Origin: Candidatus Nanopelagicales bacterium
GTDB lineage: Bacteria; Actinomycetota; Actinomycetes; S36-B12
DNA length: 64,000 bases
Assembly (NCBI GenBank): GCA_018402235.1
Contig: JAGYJJ010000004.1
Coordinates: 827,256-891,255 of the forward strand
Direction of reading: 5' to 3'
Translations under genes and position numbers: made by a program
Notes under the pieces: model-generated
What the model was told of the DNA's origin: nothing
Seen by the model: only the letters and a program-made list of their open reading frames with translations
The model's database searches: none
Shown: piece by piece, positions 28,933 through 39,535 of the stretch
Layout of the letters: every line of letters starts with the position of its first letter
Position numbering within the stretch: position 1 is the stretch's first letter

Positions 28933-29790
28933 TCAGCCCTCCTGACCTTCGGTGGCAGGTGCCTCGACGGCAGCTTCGGCAACGGCTGCTTCGGCGACGG
29001 CTGCGTTAGCAGCTGCGGCTTCAACCGCGACGGTTTCAGTCGCTTCGACCTGTGCTTCGTCTTCTGCGCGGGCCCGGCGCGGACGCTCGGGACGAGCGCG
29101 CTGACCGGACAGGCGAGCAGCTGCGGCGGCGGCCTCACGCTCGGCGCGCGATGCCAGGGCCTCGCCCTTATAGATCCAGACCTTCACGCCGATGCGACCG
29201 AAAGTGGTGCGCGCTTCGTAGAAGCCGTAATCGATGTCTGCGCGCAGCGTGTGCAGGGGCACCCGCCCTTCGCGATAGAACTCGGTGCGGGACATTTCTG
29301 CGCCACCGAGTCGGCCGGAAACCTGAACACGAATGCCCTTGGCACCTGCCTTCATGGCGCTTTGCATGCCCTTGCGCATCGCTCGACGGAAGGAGACGCG
29401 GCTGGACAACTGCTCGGCGATACCTTGCGCCACCAGCTGCGACTCGATCTCGGGGTTCTTCACCTCAAGAATGTTCAGTTGCACCTGCTTGCCGGTGAGC
29501 TTCTCCAGGTCACCGCGAATGCGGTCGGCCTCGGCGCCACGGCGACCGATGACGATGCCCGGGCGCGCGGTGTGGATGTCCACCCGAACGCGCTCACGGG
29601 TGCGCTCGATCTCGACCTTGGCGATGCCGGCCCGCTCCATGCCCTGGCTGAGCAGTTTGCGGATCTTGACGTCCTCTTCGACATAGTCGCGATAACGCTG
29701 CCCCTTCTTGACGTCGTCGGCGAACCACCGCGACGTGAAGTCGGTAGTGATGCCCAGCCGGAAGCCGTGCGGGTTTACTTTCTGTCCCAC
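28933..29790 (-). CDS. rpsC: 30S ribosomal protein S3
   Basis: S3 lines the mRNA entry channel. The KH domain shows [20 protein letters not shown]; the C-terminal domain has [20 protein letters not shown] and [15 protein letters not shown]. An Arg-rich then Ala/Glu/Val-rich acidic tail of about 65 residues ends ATEGQEG. 285 residues. Confidence 0.97.
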   Translation of the reverse strand: MGQKVNPHGFRLGITTDFTSRWFADDVKKGQRYRDYVEEDVKIRKLLSQGMERAGIAKVEIERTRERVRVDIHTARPGIVIGRRGAEADRIRGDLEKLTGKQVQLNILEVKNPEIESQLVAQGIAEQLSSRVSFRRAMRKGMQSAMKAGAKGIRVQVSGRLGGAEMSRTEFYREGRVPLHTLRADIDYGFYEARTTFGRIGVKVWIYKGEALASRAEREAAAAAARLSGQRARPERPRRARAEDEAQVEATETVAVEAAAANAAVAEAAVAEAAVEAPATEGQEG

Positions 29791-29792
29791 GA

Positions 29793-30398
29793 TCAGTCCT
29801 CTTCCTTCTTGGCGGTCGTCTTCTTCGCGGCCGTCTTCTTGGCTGCAGTGGCCTTCTTTTCCGCTGGCGCGGCCTTCTTCGCGGTGGCCTTCTTCGCGGT
29901 CGTCTTCTTCGCGGTCGTCTTCTTCGCGGTCGTCTTCTTGGCTACCGGCGCGGCTTCCGTTGTTTCCGCGGCAGCCTCATCAGCAGCAGGTTTGGGGGCG
30001 GCCTTTGCGGGACTCTTCGAAGCGCTCTTCGAAGCAGGTTTCACCAGCGGAGCCACGATGACCTCCGTGCCATCGGTCAACACCACGGTGATGTGGCTGG
30101 TGCGCTTACCTATCCGGAAAGCACGCCCCTGAGCGCGCGGCCGGATCCGCTTGAGCGTGGGGCCCTCGTCGACGAATGCCTGCGCAACAACGAGCTCACG
30201 GGCGTCCATCGCGTGATTGTTCGTCGCGTTGGCGATCGCGCTCGCGAGAACCTTGCCCACGGGTTCGCTCGCCGCTTGCGGCGCGAACCTCAGCACGTCC
30301 TGCGCATCGGAGGCCTGCATCCCACGGATGAGGTCGATGACGCGGCGCGCTTTCATGGGCGTGACGCGGACGTACCGCGCTTGGGCCCTGGCTTCCAT
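29793..30398 (-). CDS. rplV: 50S ribosomal protein L22 with Lys/Ala-rich tail
   Basis: L22 spans the exit tunnel. The core (about 1-115) has [40 protein letters not shown] and [21 protein letters not shown] tail of about 85 residues follows, made largely of repeated AKKTT units ([13 protein letters not shown]), strongly basic. Many L22 proteins are 110-130 residues, so this tail is long; similar tails occur in some actinobacteria. It overlaps nothing and is two bases from rpsC. Confidence 0.96.
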   Translation of the reverse strand: MEARAQARYVRVTPMKARRVIDLIRGMQASDAQDVLRFAPQAASEPVGKVLASAIANATNNHAMDARELVVAQAFVDEGPTLKRIRPRAQGRAFRIGKRTSHITVVLTDGTEVIVAPLVKPASKSASKSPAKAAPKPAADEAAAETTEAAPVAKKTTAKKTTAKKTTAKKATAKKAAPAEKKATAAKKTAAKKTTAKKEED

Positions 30399-30465
30399 TG
30401 TTATTCCCCTTGCTCGTCTACTGCTTACGAATTCCCTGGTTGCTTCTTATCGAGTCGTGTGTTCT

Positions 30466-30747
30466 CTAGCGACGCTTGGCTTTGCGGTCGTCCTTGATGT
30501 GTCCCTTGAAGGTGCGGGTGGGCGCGAATTCGCCAAGCTTGTGCCCAACCATGTTCTCGGAGACGAACACCGGAACGTGTTTGCGTCCGTCGTGCACGGC
30601 GATGGTGTGTCCGAGCATCGCCGGCACGATCATCGAGCGACGTGACCAAGTCTTGATCACCGTCTTTGAGCCGTTCTCGTTTTGCACTTCCACCTTCTTC
30701 ATCAGGTGGGAGTCGACGAACGGACCCTTCTTCAGGCTACGTGGCAT
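30466..30747 (-). CDS. rpsS: 30S ribosomal protein S19
   Basis: S19 sits in the 30S head. It starts [20 protein letters not shown] and has [20 protein letters not shown] and [20 protein letters not shown]. 93 residues, normal. Confidence 0.97.
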   Translation of the reverse strand: MPRSLKKGPFVDSHLMKKVEVQNENGSKTVIKTWSRRSMIVPAMLGHTIAVHDGRKHVPVFVSENMVGHKLGEFAPTRTFKGHIKDDRKAKRR

Positions 30748-30758
30748 GACGAATTCCC

Positions 30759-31595
30759 CTAGCGCTTCTTGCCGGTCTTGCGGCGACGGACGATGAATTT
30801 GTCGCTGGCCTTCTTGGCCTTGCGGGTGCGGCCCTCAGGACGGCCAGCGGGGTTAACCGGGTGACGACCACCGGAGGTCTTACCCTCACCACCACCGTGC
30901 GGGTGGTCGACCGGGTTCATAGCCACACCGCGCACGGTCGGGCGCTTGCCCTTCCAGCGCATGCGGCCAGCCTTACCCCAGTTGATATTGGACTGCTCGG
31001 CGTTACCGACCTCACCAACCGTTGCACGTGAGCGCACATCAACGTTGCGGATTTCACCGGACGGCATGCGCAGCTGCGCGTACGGGCCATCCTTTGCGAC
31101 GAGCTGCACGCTGGCGCCGGCCGAGCGAGCGATCTTGGCGCCCCCACCGGGCTTGATCTCCACGGCGTGGATAACAGTGCCGACGGGGATGTTGCGCAGC
31201 GGAAGGTTGTTGCCAGGCTTGATGTCCGCAGCGGGACCGGTCTCAACACGATCACCCTGCTTGAGCTTGTCCGGGGCGATGATGTAGCGCTTCTCGCCAT
31301 CGGCGAAGTGCAGGAGAGCGATACGTGCGGTGCGGTTGGGGTCGTACTCGATGTGAGCGACCTTTGCGGGCACGCCGTCTTTGTCCGCACGCTTGAAGTC
31401 GATCAGTCGGTACGCACGCTTGTGCCCACCGCCCTTGTGGCGCGTGGTGATCTTGCCGGAGTTGTTGCGGCCGCCGGACTTGGACAGCGGGCGCAGCAAG
31501 GACTTCTCCGGCTCCGATCGCGTGATCTCGACGAAATCGGCAACGCTCGAGCCGCGACGACCGGGGGTCGTGGGCTTGTACCTACGGATTGCCAT
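30759..31595 (-). CDS. rplB: 50S ribosomal protein L2
   Basis: L2 is close to the peptidyl transferase centre. It starts [20 protein letters not shown]; the C-terminal part has [20 protein letters not shown], with the conserved His, and ends [13 protein letters not shown]. 278 residues. Confidence 0.98.
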   Translation of the reverse strand: MAIRRYKPTTPGRRGSSVADFVEITRSEPEKSLLRPLSKSGGRNNSGKITTRHKGGGHKRAYRLIDFKRADKDGVPAKVAHIEYDPNRTARIALLHFADGEKRYIIAPDKLKQGDRVETGPAADIKPGNNLPLRNIPVGTVIHAVEIKPGGGAKIARSAGASVQLVAKDGPYAQLRMPSGEIRNVDVRSRATVGEVGNAEQSNINWGKAGRMRWKGKRPTVRGVAMNPVDHPHGGGEGKTSGGRHPVNPAGRPEGRTRKAKKASDKFIVRRRKTGKKR

Positions 31596-31631
31596 GGTGT
31601 GTCCGTTCCTCTACGTCTCGTGTTACGCCGG

Positions 31632-31931
31632 TCAGGAGACCGGCCCTCCGAAGATGTCGATGCGATCGCCTGCGGCCACAGTCACGATCGCCCGCTTGGT
31701 GGCCGAGCGACGTCCCCAGCCCTGACGGGTGCGAACGCGCTTGCCCTCACGGTTGTTGGTATTCACGCCGGTGACCTTCACCCCGAAGACCTGCTCGACA
31801 GCCACCTTGATCTGGGTCTTGTTGGCATCCGGAGCGACGATGAAGGTGTACTTATTCTCGTCGAGCAAGCCGTAACTCTTCTCCGAGATGACCGGTGCGA
31901 TCAGCACGTCACGTGGGTCCGCGATCCTCAT
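31632..31931 (-). CDS. rplW: 50S ribosomal protein L23
   Basis: L23 docks trigger factor and SRP at the tunnel exit. Features are [20 protein letters not shown] and [20 protein letters not shown], then [20 protein letters not shown]. 99 residues; overlaps rplD by four bases. Confidence 0.96.
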   Translation of the reverse strand: MRIADPRDVLIAPVISEKSYGLLDENKYTFIVAPDANKTQIKVAVEQVFGVKVTGVNTNNREGKRVRTRQGWGRRSATKRAIVTVAAGDRIDIFGGPVS

Positions 31932-32602
31932 GCCGACACCTCACTTTCAACTGCAACGGCCTTGGCACCCTTACCGGCCACCGGGCCAGCCACGAACGCC
32001 GCGAACGCCGCCTCGGTGAACACGACCCGATCGTTGACAAGGACGTCGTAGGTGTTCAGTTGGTCCGGGGCGACAACCATGATGTGGGGCAGGTTGCGCA
32101 AGCTCAACCACGACGACTCTTCATCGCGAGTGATAACTGCTAAGCAATCACCTTCGGCGCCGACGGCCACCAAAGCCGCGATCGCGGCTTTGGTCGAGGG
32201 GTCCTCGCTCGCAGCGAATGTGGTGACGACGTGAATTCGTCCTTCGCGTGCCCGATCGGACAAGGCTCCGCGCAACGCGGCGGCCTTCATCTTCTTGGGG
32301 GTGCGCTGGGTGTAGTCGCGGGGTGTTGGGCCATGCACCGTGCCACCGCCAACGAATTGCGGTGCGCGGATCGAGCCTTGCCGGGCGCGACCGGTGCCCT
32401 TTTGCTTGTAGGGCTTGCGACCGCCACCACTGACCTCAGCGCGGGTCTTGGTGTCGTGGGTGCCCTGACGAGCGGCCGCCAATTGGGCGACCACCACCTG
32501 GTGAATCAACGGAACGTTCACCTCAACGTCGAATACTTCTGCTGGCAGCTCGACCGAGCCGGACTTTTTGCCGGCAGGATCGAGAACGTCGACCGCACTC
32601 AT
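31928..32602 (-). CDS. rplD: 50S ribosomal protein L4
   Basis: L4 lines the exit tunnel. It has [40 protein letters not shown] and [20 protein letters not shown], with a globular C-terminal half. 224 residues; overlaps rplC by four bases. Confidence 0.97.
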   Translation of the reverse strand: MSAVDVLDPAGKKSGSVELPAEVFDVEVNVPLIHQVVVAQLAAARQGTHDTKTRAEVSGGGRKPYKQKGTGRARQGSIRAPQFVGGGTVHGPTPRDYTQRTPKKMKAAALRGALSDRAREGRIHVVTTFAASEDPSTKAAIAALVAVGAEGDCLAVITRDEESSWLSLRNLPHIMVVAPDQLNTYDVLVNDRVVFTEAAFAAFVAGPVAGKGAKAVAVESEVSA

Positions 32603-33261
32603 GCCGAGACCTCCTTCACTGCATCCTTGACCGCAGTAGTGATCATCACGAGACCACCCTTGGGACCGGGGATCGCTCCCTTCAGGAGCAGCAAACCCTT
32701 CTCGGTATCAACGCCCGCAACCTTCAGGTTCTGGGTGGTCTGCCGATCACTACCCATCCGGCCCGCCATCCGCAGACCCTTGAACACGCGGCCGGGAGTT
32801 GCGCATCCACCGATGGAGCCAGGCGAGCGGTGCTTGCGCTGCACACCATGCGAAGCGCGCAGACCGCTGAAGCCATGGCGCTTCATTACGCCCGCGAAGC
32901 CCTTGCCCTTGGTGGTGCCGGTGGCATCCACGTTTTGACCCACTTCGAAGGTGTCGGGGCCAAGTTCTTGGCCAACGGTGTACTCCGAGGCATCGGCAGT
33001 GCGCAGTTCGACGAGGTGCCGCCGCGGCGTGACGCCAGCCTTAGCGAAGTGTCCGGTCATCGGCTTGTTCACCTTGCGAGGATCGATGGCACCGAAGCCC
33101 AGTTGTACAGCGTTGTAGCCATCGGTTTCTGGGGTGCGCACCTGGGTGACCACGCAGGGGCCGACCTTGACGACAGTCACGGGGATGACGCGGTTGTTCT
33201 CATCCCAGATCTGCGTCATGCCGAGCTTGGAGCCCAGCACACCCTTGATCGTCTTCTCCAT
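32599..33261 (-). CDS. rplC: 50S ribosomal protein L3
   Basis: L3 initiates 50S assembly. [20 protein letters not shown] starts the protein, and [40 protein letters not shown] and [13 protein letters not shown] are the conserved core. 220 residues; 10 bases after rpsJ. Confidence 0.97.
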   Translation of the reverse strand: MEKTIKGVLGSKLGMTQIWDENNRVIPVTVVKVGPCVVTQVRTPETDGYNAVQLGFGAIDPRKVNKPMTGHFAKAGVTPRRHLVELRTADASEYTVGQELGPDTFEVGQNVDATGTTKGKGFAGVMKRHGFSGLRASHGVQRKHRSPGSIGGCATPGRVFKGLRMAGRMGSDRQTTQNLKVAGVDTEKGLLLLKGAIPGPKGGLVMITTAVKDAVKEVSA

Positions 33262-33271
33262 TGCAGATCCC

Positions 33272-33580
33272 CTACAGCTTGATCTCGATGTCGACGCCTG
33301 CAGGCAGATCCAGGCGCATGAGCGAATCGACGGTCTTCGGCGTGGGGTCGAGGATGTCGATCAAGCGCTTGTGCGTGCGCATCTCGAAGTGCTCGCGGCT
33401 GTCCTTGTACTTGTGCGGTGAGCGGATCACGCAGTACACGTTCTTCTCGGTGGGCAACGGCACCGGACCGGCCACCTGCGCCCCAGTACGAATGACCGTC
33501 TCGACGATCTTCTTCGCCGAGGAGTCGATCACCTCGTGGTCGTAGGCCTTGAGCCTGATGCGGATCTTCTGTGCCGCCAT
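33272..33580 (-). CDS. rpsJ: 30S ribosomal protein S10
   Basis: S10 (NusE) sits in the 30S head and also binds NusG and NusB. It reads [40 protein letters not shown] and [23 protein letters not shown] 33580 gives the usual 102 residues. The frame is open for 43 further codons upstream through the leader repeats, but that sequence is not S10-like. First gene of the S10 cluster. Confidence 0.97.
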   Translation of the reverse strand: MAAQKIRIRLKAYDHEVIDSSAKKIVETVIRTGAQVAGPVPLPTEKNVYCVIRSPHKYKDSREHFEMRTHKRLIDILDPTPKTVDSLMRLDLPAGVDIEIKL

Positions 33581-33628
33581 GGTGGCTTGCCGTCCTTCTT
33601 CTCGTTCCAACCGGAGTGGTGCGGGTCC

Positions 33629-33673
33629 TGCGTGCTTGTTGCTATCTGGCTTGTTGCTGTCTGGCTTCTTGCT
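33629..33673 (-). repeat. three 15-base tandem units in the rpsJ leader
   Basis: Three adjacent 15-base units (33629-33643, 33644-33658, 33659-33673) share the core cttgttgct or cttcttgct on the plus strand. The last two differ at only two positions. They lie between the tuf terminator hairpin and rpsJ. As the unit is a multiple of three they read in frame with rpsJ as [15 protein letters not shown], but translation there is unlikely. Confidence 0.7.
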
Positions 33674-33675
33674 GT

Positions 33676-33712
33676 TTCGTGGTGGGCGGTGGATCGCACC
33701 GCCCACCACGAA
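33676..33712 (-). terminator. long hairpin after tuf
   Basis: A perfect 15-base stem, TTCGTGGTGGGCGGT (33676-33690) with ACCGCCCACCACGAA (33698-33712), has a 7-base loop and lies 34 bases past the tuf stop. No U-run follows, so it is a terminator-like or attenuator hairpin between the str and S10 clusters. Confidence 0.65.
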
Positions 33713-33745
33713 GTCAGCGGGGAGGGTTGGGTACCTCCGGATCCG

Positions 33746-34942
<1,197 letters not shown>

Positions 34943-35025
34943 GTGAGTTCTCCCTTGTCTTGTGCCGTCCGGCTTGCGCGGATCGGTTCGGTGCGGTTGC
35001 TCTTCTCTTGTGTTGTGATCCGCGA

Positions 35026-37128
35026 CTATTCGCCGCGAGCCTTAGCGATGATCTCCGTCGCCACGGCCTGCGGGACCTGGGCGTAGGAGTCGAACTGCAT
35101 GCTGTAGCTGGCTCGGCCTTGTGTGCGAGAGCGAAGGTCGCCCACGTAGCCGAACATCTCCGACAACGGAACCAGTGCCTTAACGACCCGAGCGCCGGAG
35201 CGCTCTTCCATCGCCTGCACCTGTCCGCGCCGGGAGTTGAGGTCGCCGATGACATCGCCCATGAAGTCTTCGGGCGTGGTGACCTCAACGGCCATCATCG
35301 GCTCGAGCAGCGCCGGCTTGGCACGGCTCGCTCCCTCCTTGAACGCCATCGAACCGGCGATCTTGAAGGCGAGTTCGGAGGAGTCGACATCGTGGTACGC
35401 ACCGTCGAGCAGCGTGACCTTTACGTCGACCATCGGATAACCGGCGAGGATGCCGTTTTGCATTGCTTCCTGGCAGCCAGCGTCAACCGACGGAATGTAC
35501 TCGCGCGGGATGCGGCCGCCGGTGACTTTGTTCTCAAACAGGTAACCGCCGCCCTCTTCGGTGTTCGGCGCAACGGCGATGATCACGCGACCGAACTGAC
35601 CCGAACCACCGGTCTGCTTCTTGTGCGTGTACTCGACCTTCTCGACCGGCTTGGTCAAGGTTTCGCGGTAGGCAACCTGCGGCTTGCCGACATTCGCCTC
35701 AACCTTGAACTCACGCTTCATGCGGTCCACGAGAACCTCGAGGTGGAGTTCGCCCATACCTTCGATGATGGTCTGGCCGGTTTCCTCGTTGGTGCTGACG
35801 CGGAAGGTCGGATCCTCTTCGGCGAGGCGCTGAATAGCGGTGCCAAGTTTTTCTTGGTCGGACTTGGTCTTGGGCTCGATCGCAACCGAGATAACAGGCT
35901 CGGGGAAGGTCATCGACTCCAGCACCACGGGCTTAGAGGAGTCGCACAGGGTGTCGCCTGTGGTGGTGTCCTTCAGACCCATGACGGCAACGATGTCGCC
36001 GGCGCCCGTCGAATCGATTTCTTCACGCTTGTTCGCGTGCATTCGGTAGATCTTGCCGATCCGCTCTTTGCGGTCCTTGGTGCTGTTGAGTACCTGGGTT
36101 CCGGTCTGCAGTTTGCCGGAGTAGATACGCACGTAGGTGAGTTTGCCCAGGTGGGGGTCGGACATGATCTTGAATGCCAAACCACTGAAGGGCTCGTCCT
36201 CGCTGGGCTTGCGAAGCATCGGCTCGTTCTCATCGCCCATCTTGTGGCCTTCGATGGCGTCGACGTCGAGCGGCGAGGGCAGGTACGCGACAACGGCGTC
36301 GAGCATTGGCTGCACGCCTTTGTTCTTGAAGGCGGTTCCGGTGAGCACCGGGGTGACCTTCGCGGCGAGGGTCGCGCGGCGAATGCCGGCCTGGATCTCC
36401 TCAACACTGAGCTCTTCACCTTCGATGTATTTCTCCATGACGGAGTCGTCGTTCTCCGACAACGTCTCGAGCAACCTCTCGCGCCACTCGTCGGCCTTGG
36501 CCTGCAGGTCCGCCGGAATCTCTTCCACGGTGTAGTCCTCGCCGATGGCGGTTTCGCCGCGCCAGGTGAGAGCGCGCATGCCCACGAGGTCGACAACCCC
36601 GATGAAGTCGGCCTCACTACCGATCGGCAACTGCAGCACGAGCGGAACGGCGTTCAAGCGCGAGACGATCATGTCGACGCACATGTAGAAGTCGGCACCG
36701 GTGCGGTCGAGCTTGTTGACGAAGCACATGCGGGGGACGCTGTAACGGTCAGCTTGACGCCACACGGTCTCGGACTGGGGCTCAACTCCGGCAACACCGT
36801 CGAAAACGGCAACAGCGCCGTCGAGAACGCGCAGTGAGCGCTCAACCTCAACTGTGAAATCGACGTGCCCGGGGGTGTCGATGATGTTGATCGTGTAGCC
36901 CTTCCACTCACAGGTGGTGGCTGCAGAGGTGATAGTGATGCCGCGCTCTTGTTCTTGCTCCATCCAGTCCATCGTGGCTGCGCCGTCGTGGACTTCGCCG
37001 ATCTTGTAGTTGATGCCGGTGTAGAACAAGATCCGCTCGGTGGTTGTGGTTTTGCCAGCATCGATATGCGCCATGATCCCGATGTTGCGGATCTTGGCGA
37101 GGTCGATACCAAGTGCGGTGGACACCAT
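35026..37128 (-). CDS. fusA: elongation factor G
   Basis: EF-G drives translocation. G1 is [21 protein letters not shown]3 [21 protein letters not shown]4 [10 protein letters not shown]. Domain IV contains [20 protein letters not shown] and the C-terminus has [20 protein letters not shown]. 700 residues, normal. Start ATG 37128; 45 bases from rpsG. Confidence 0.98.
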   Translation of the reverse strand: MVSTALGIDLAKIRNIGIMAHIDAGKTTTTERILFYTGINYKIGEVHDGAATMDWMEQEQERGITITSAATTCEWKGYTINIIDTPGHVDFTVEVERSLRVLDGAVAVFDGVAGVEPQSETVWRQADRYSVPRMCFVNKLDRTGADFYMCVDMIVSRLNAVPLVLQLPIGSEADFIGVVDLVGMRALTWRGETAIGEDYTVEEIPADLQAKADEWRERLLETLSENDDSVMEKYIEGEELSVEEIQAGIRRATLAAKVTPVLTGTAFKNKGVQPMLDAVVAYLPSPLDVDAIEGHKMGDENEPMLRKPSEDEPFSGLAFKIMSDPHLGKLTYVRIYSGKLQTGTQVLNSTKDRKERIGKIYRMHANKREEIDSTGAGDIVAVMGLKDTTTGDTLCDSSKPVVLESMTFPEPVISVAIEPKTKSDQEKLGTAIQRLAEEDPTFRVSTNEETGQTIIEGMGELHLEVLVDRMKREFKVEANVGKPQVAYRETLTKPVEKVEYTHKKQTGGSGQFGRVIIAVAPNTEEGGGYLFENKVTGGRIPREYIPSVDAGCQEAMQNGILAGYPMVDVKVTLLDGAYHDVDSSELAFKIAGSMAFKEGASRAKPALLEPMMAVEVTTPEDFMGDVIGDLNSRRGQVQAMEERSGARVVKALVPLSEMFGYVGDLRSRTQGRASYSMQFDSYAQVPQAVATEIIAKARGE

Positions 37129-37173
37129 CTGCTCCGTTGTCTCTTCGTTTCGTCTCGTTGGCCTTGTGGGCGA

Positions 37174-37644
37174 TTACCAGCGGTAGTGCGCGAAGGCCTT
37201 GTTGGACTCCGCCATCTTGTGGGTGTCCTCGCGCTTCTTGACAGCAGCGCCAAGGCCGTTCGAGGCGTCGAGGATCTCGTTCATGAGGCGCTCGGTCATG
37301 GTCTTCTCACGGCGCTGCCGCGCGAAACCGATGAGCCAGCGCATGGCCAAGGTGGTGCTGCGCACCGGCTTGACCTCGACGGGCACCTGGTAGGTAGCAC
37401 CGCCAACACGACGGGAGCGCACCTCGAGCGTGGGTCGTACGTTGTCGAGGGCGCGCTTGAGTGTTTGGACAGGATCGGTGCCGGTCTTCTCGCGGCAACC
37501 TTCCAAGGCGCCGTACACAACGGCCTCCGCCTTGGAACGCTTGCCGTCGAGCAGCACCTTGTTGATGAGCTGCGTGACGACCGGGGAGGCGTAAACGGGG
37601 TCGATGACGATGGGGCGCTTGGCGGCCGGACCTTTGCGAGGCAT
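37174..37644 (-). CDS. rpsG: 30S ribosomal protein S7
   Basis: S7 nucleates the 30S head. It starts [20 protein letters not shown] and has [40 protein letters not shown] and ends KAFAHYRW, the actinobacterial C-terminus. 156 residues; start shares one base with the rpsL stop. Confidence 0.97.
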   Translation of the reverse strand: MPRKGPAAKRPIVIDPVYASPVVTQLINKVLLDGKRSKAEAVVYGALEGCREKTGTDPVQTLKRALDNVRPTLEVRSRRVGGATYQVPVEVKPVRSTTLAMRWLIGFARQRREKTMTERLMNEILDASNGLGAAVKKREDTHKMAESNKAFAHYRW

Positions 37645-38018
37645 TAGCCCTTCTCCTTCTTCGCTCCGTAGCGCGAGCGCGCCTGCTTGCGGTTCTTCAC
37701 GGCCTGGGTATCGAGCGCGCCGCGGATGACCTTGTAACGAACACCCGGCAGGTCACGGACGCGACCACCACGAACCAACACGATCGAGTGCTCTTGCAAG
37801 TTATGCCCCACGCCGGGGATGTAGGCGGTGATCTCGATGCCGGAGGTGAGGCGGACGCGGGCCACCTTGCGCAGCGCGGAGTTCGGCTTCTTGGGCGTGG
37901 TGGTGTACACGCGCGTGCACACGCCACGACGCTGCGGGCTGCCCTTCAGGGCCGGTGCCTTGGTCTTAGAGACCTTGTCCTGGCGACCCTTGCGGACCAG
38001 CTGCTGGATGGTGGGCAC
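37644..38018 (-). CDS. rpsL: 30S ribosomal protein S12
   Basis: S12 controls decoding accuracy. It reads [40 protein letters not shown] (the lysine altered in streptomycin resistance is present) and [20 protein letters not shown]. Start GTG 38018, with GGAGAGG upstream. 124 residues, first gene of the str cluster. Confidence 0.97.
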   Translation of the reverse strand: MPTIQQLVRKGRQDKVSKTKAPALKGSPQRRGVCTRVYTTTPKKPNSALRKVARVRLTSGIEITAYIPGVGHNLQEHSIVLVRGGRVRDLPGVRYKVIRGALDTQAVKNRKQARSRYGAKKEKG

Positions 38019-38230
38019 GAGGCGCCTCTCCTACTCGCTCGAAACCGGTATTTTTCCTCCTGAAGTTCCGACCCACGCGGTCGGGCGTGTCGGGCTCTTT
38101 CGAGCGCGCGACGATGCCGTCTCGTCGGGTTGGATCCTGGTCCTTGGGCAACCGCCCGAGGTACCCCGCACACTTCTTCAGGGGGAAGCCGTGCGCAGCA
38201 GGATGTGCCCGGGGCCGGGCACGAAGTGGA

Positions 38231-38259
38231 ACAGTACCCGGTGACCATGAGCCGGTCAA
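38231..38259 (-). promoter_or_regulatory. predicted promoter of the rpsL-rpsG-fusA-tuf cluster
   Basis: On the minus strand, TTGACC (38254-38259), a 17-base spacer and TACTGT (38231-38236) make a near-consensus sigma70-type promoter. The start would be near 38224, giving a leader of about 206 bases before rpsL. It lies directly downstream of palindrome copy 2. The leader itself holds no gene I can support. Confidence 0.65.
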
Positions 38260-38275
38260 AACCGGGGTCCCTCCT

Positions 38276-38346
38276 CCCCCGATGCGGTGTCAGTTGTGGT
38301 CGCGATTCGACGGAATTTGCGACAACAACTGACACCGCATCGGGGG
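38276..38346. repeat. 71-base palindromic element, copy 2 (upstream of rpsL)
   Basis: 28-base arms at 38276-38303 and 38319-38346 pair with one mismatch around a 15-base loop. The outer part is CCCCCGATGCGGTGTCA, shared with the element at 20947-21016; the inner part, GTTGTxGTCGC, is different. It begins seven bases after the stop codon of the small membrane protein gene and ends 17 bases before the -35 box of the str promoter. Confidence 0.85.
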
Positions 38347-38353
38347 GGACGGG

Positions 38354-38800
38354 TTAGAGCGTGGAGAAGGCTCCGCCCGCTGCGGCCACAATGAAGACCA
38401 ACAGACCGATAGCGATCAGCGCCGCGTACAGCCCGATATTGATCCACGCCACAATCTTCGAGGCGGTCACCAGGCCACCCCCGGTCACCCAGCCGTTACT
38501 GGCAGCAATCTCCCGATCGGCTTTGCTGGCGAAGACCAAGGCGATGATCGCCGGGATGACCGGGCAGATAATCCAGGAGACGATCGACAAGATCAACGCT
38601 GCGATCGCCGAATTGGACGTTTGCGGGAAGGGACCATACGCCGGCGGCGGGGGTACAGCGGCAAAACCGGCGCCACCCGGCTGTGCGGTTTCCGGCTGAG
38701 ATGGCCACTGCGGCGTGGCGGCTGGCTGATCGCTGGAACCGGCGGCCTGCTCGCCTTGGTCCGGAAGGTTCGGTAGGTTCGGCTCATTCGGCTGTGTCAT
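38354..38800 (-). CDS. DUF4190-like small membrane protein
   Basis: A 148-residue protein of unknown function. The first 60 residues are Pro/Gln/Asn-rich (NEPNLPNLPDQGEQ, PPPPAYGPFPQ) and probably cytoplasmic and disordered. Two hydrophobic segments follow: NSAIAALILSIVSWIICPV through IIALVFAS, and IVAWINIGLYAALIAIGLLV. This layout matches DUF4190 proteins of actinobacteria. It is read toward rpsL and divergently from the HAD gene, 59 bases away. Confidence 0.75.
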   Translation of the reverse strand: MTQPNEPNLPNLPDQGEQAAGSSDQPAATPQWPSQPETAQPGGAGFAAVPPPPAYGPFPQTSNSAIAALILSIVSWIICPVIPAIIALVFASKADREIAASNGWVTGGGLVTASKIVAWINIGLYAALIAIGLLVFIVAAAGGAFSTL

Positions 38801-38859
38801 GCCCCCAGCCTGCCATGGTCCGCCGCAGATAGGCAGTCATCAACCGCCAAGATAGCTGC

Positions 38860-39531
38860 GTGACCACATGGCCGGCTGCGGTGCTCTTCGACATGGACGG
38901 AACACTCGTGGAATCACACGACAACGTCGAGCGCGCGTGGACTACCTGGGCACTGGCCCGCGGACTGGACCCGAGCGGTGTTCTCGCTGGCGCACATGGC
39001 CTGCCCGCGGAGGCAACCGTCTCGCGCTGGTTGCCCGATGCGAGTGACGATGAGATCGCGATTGCCGCAGCAGAGCAACTCGCGTTGCAATACGACGACG
39101 TCACAGGAATCACAGCCATCGACGGTGTGCCAGAACTGCTCCCCTTCCTTACCGAATCACGCATCCCGTGGGCCGTTCACACCAGCGCCGATGATCGCTT
39201 AGCGCGCGTTCGCCTCGACGCAGCGGGAATCTCACCGCCGGTACTCGTCACGCGCGATCAAGTCCAGCAAGGTAAGCCCGCACCCGATGGGTACCTTCGG
39301 GCTGCTGAACTCCTCGGACTTGCACCGGAGGAGTGCATCGTGGTCGAGGACACTTCGGTGGGCATCGAATCGGGAAGGAACGCCGGTATGCAAACGGTAG
39401 GAGTGCGCGGGGTTCAGGGTGATCTTCCGATTCGATCAATTACGGAACTGCATCTGTGGCTGTTCGTCACAACACGGAAAAGTGAAGAAGGGAACCACCA
39501 GGGTTCCCCTTCTTCACTTAGCGAGCTGTGA
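38860..39531 (+). CDS. HAD-superfamily phosphatase, beta-phosphoglucomutase-like
   Basis: A 223-residue HAD hydrolase acting on a small phosphorylated substrate, probably a sugar phosphate. Motif I is LFDMDGTLVES (Asp11, Asp13), motif II HTSADD, motif III lysine GKPAPDGYL and motif IV VVEDTSVGIESG. The cap is inserted after motif I. Start GTG 38860; the next ATG is out of frame. Its last 17 or so codons run through the terminator hairpin shared with rpoC, so the natural C-terminus is odd (RKSEEGNHQGSPSSLSEL). Confidence 0.85.
   Translation: MTTWPAAVLFDMDGTLVESHDNVERAWTTWALARGLDPSGVLAGAHGLPAEATVSRWLPDASDDEIAIAAAEQLALQYDDVTGITAIDGVPELLPFLTESRIPWAVHTSADDRLARVRLDAAGISPPVLVTRDQVQQGKPAPDGYLRAAELLGLAPEECIVVEDTSVGIESGRNAGMQTVGVRGVQGDLPIRSITELHLWLFVTTRKSEEGNHQGSPSSLSEL
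39480..39519. terminator. bidirectional terminator hairpin between the HAD gene and rpoC
   Basis: AAGTGAAGAAGGGAACC (39480-39496) pairs with GGTTCCCCTTCTTCACTT (39502-39519) with one bulged C and a short loop. It lies 16 bases past the rpoC stop on the minus strand and inside the final codons of the HAD gene on the plus strand. Confidence 0.75.
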
Positions 39532-39535
39532 TTGC

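Noticed and set aside
33581-33709. N-terminal extension of S10 by 43 residues
   Set aside because: The frame is open, but the sequence is leader repeats and part of the tuf hairpin, and S10 is normally about 102 residues from ATG 33580.
34960-36837. A 625-codon open frame on the plus strand opposite fusA
   Set aside because: Same reason: an antisense shadow of a high-GC, highly expressed gene; no family features.
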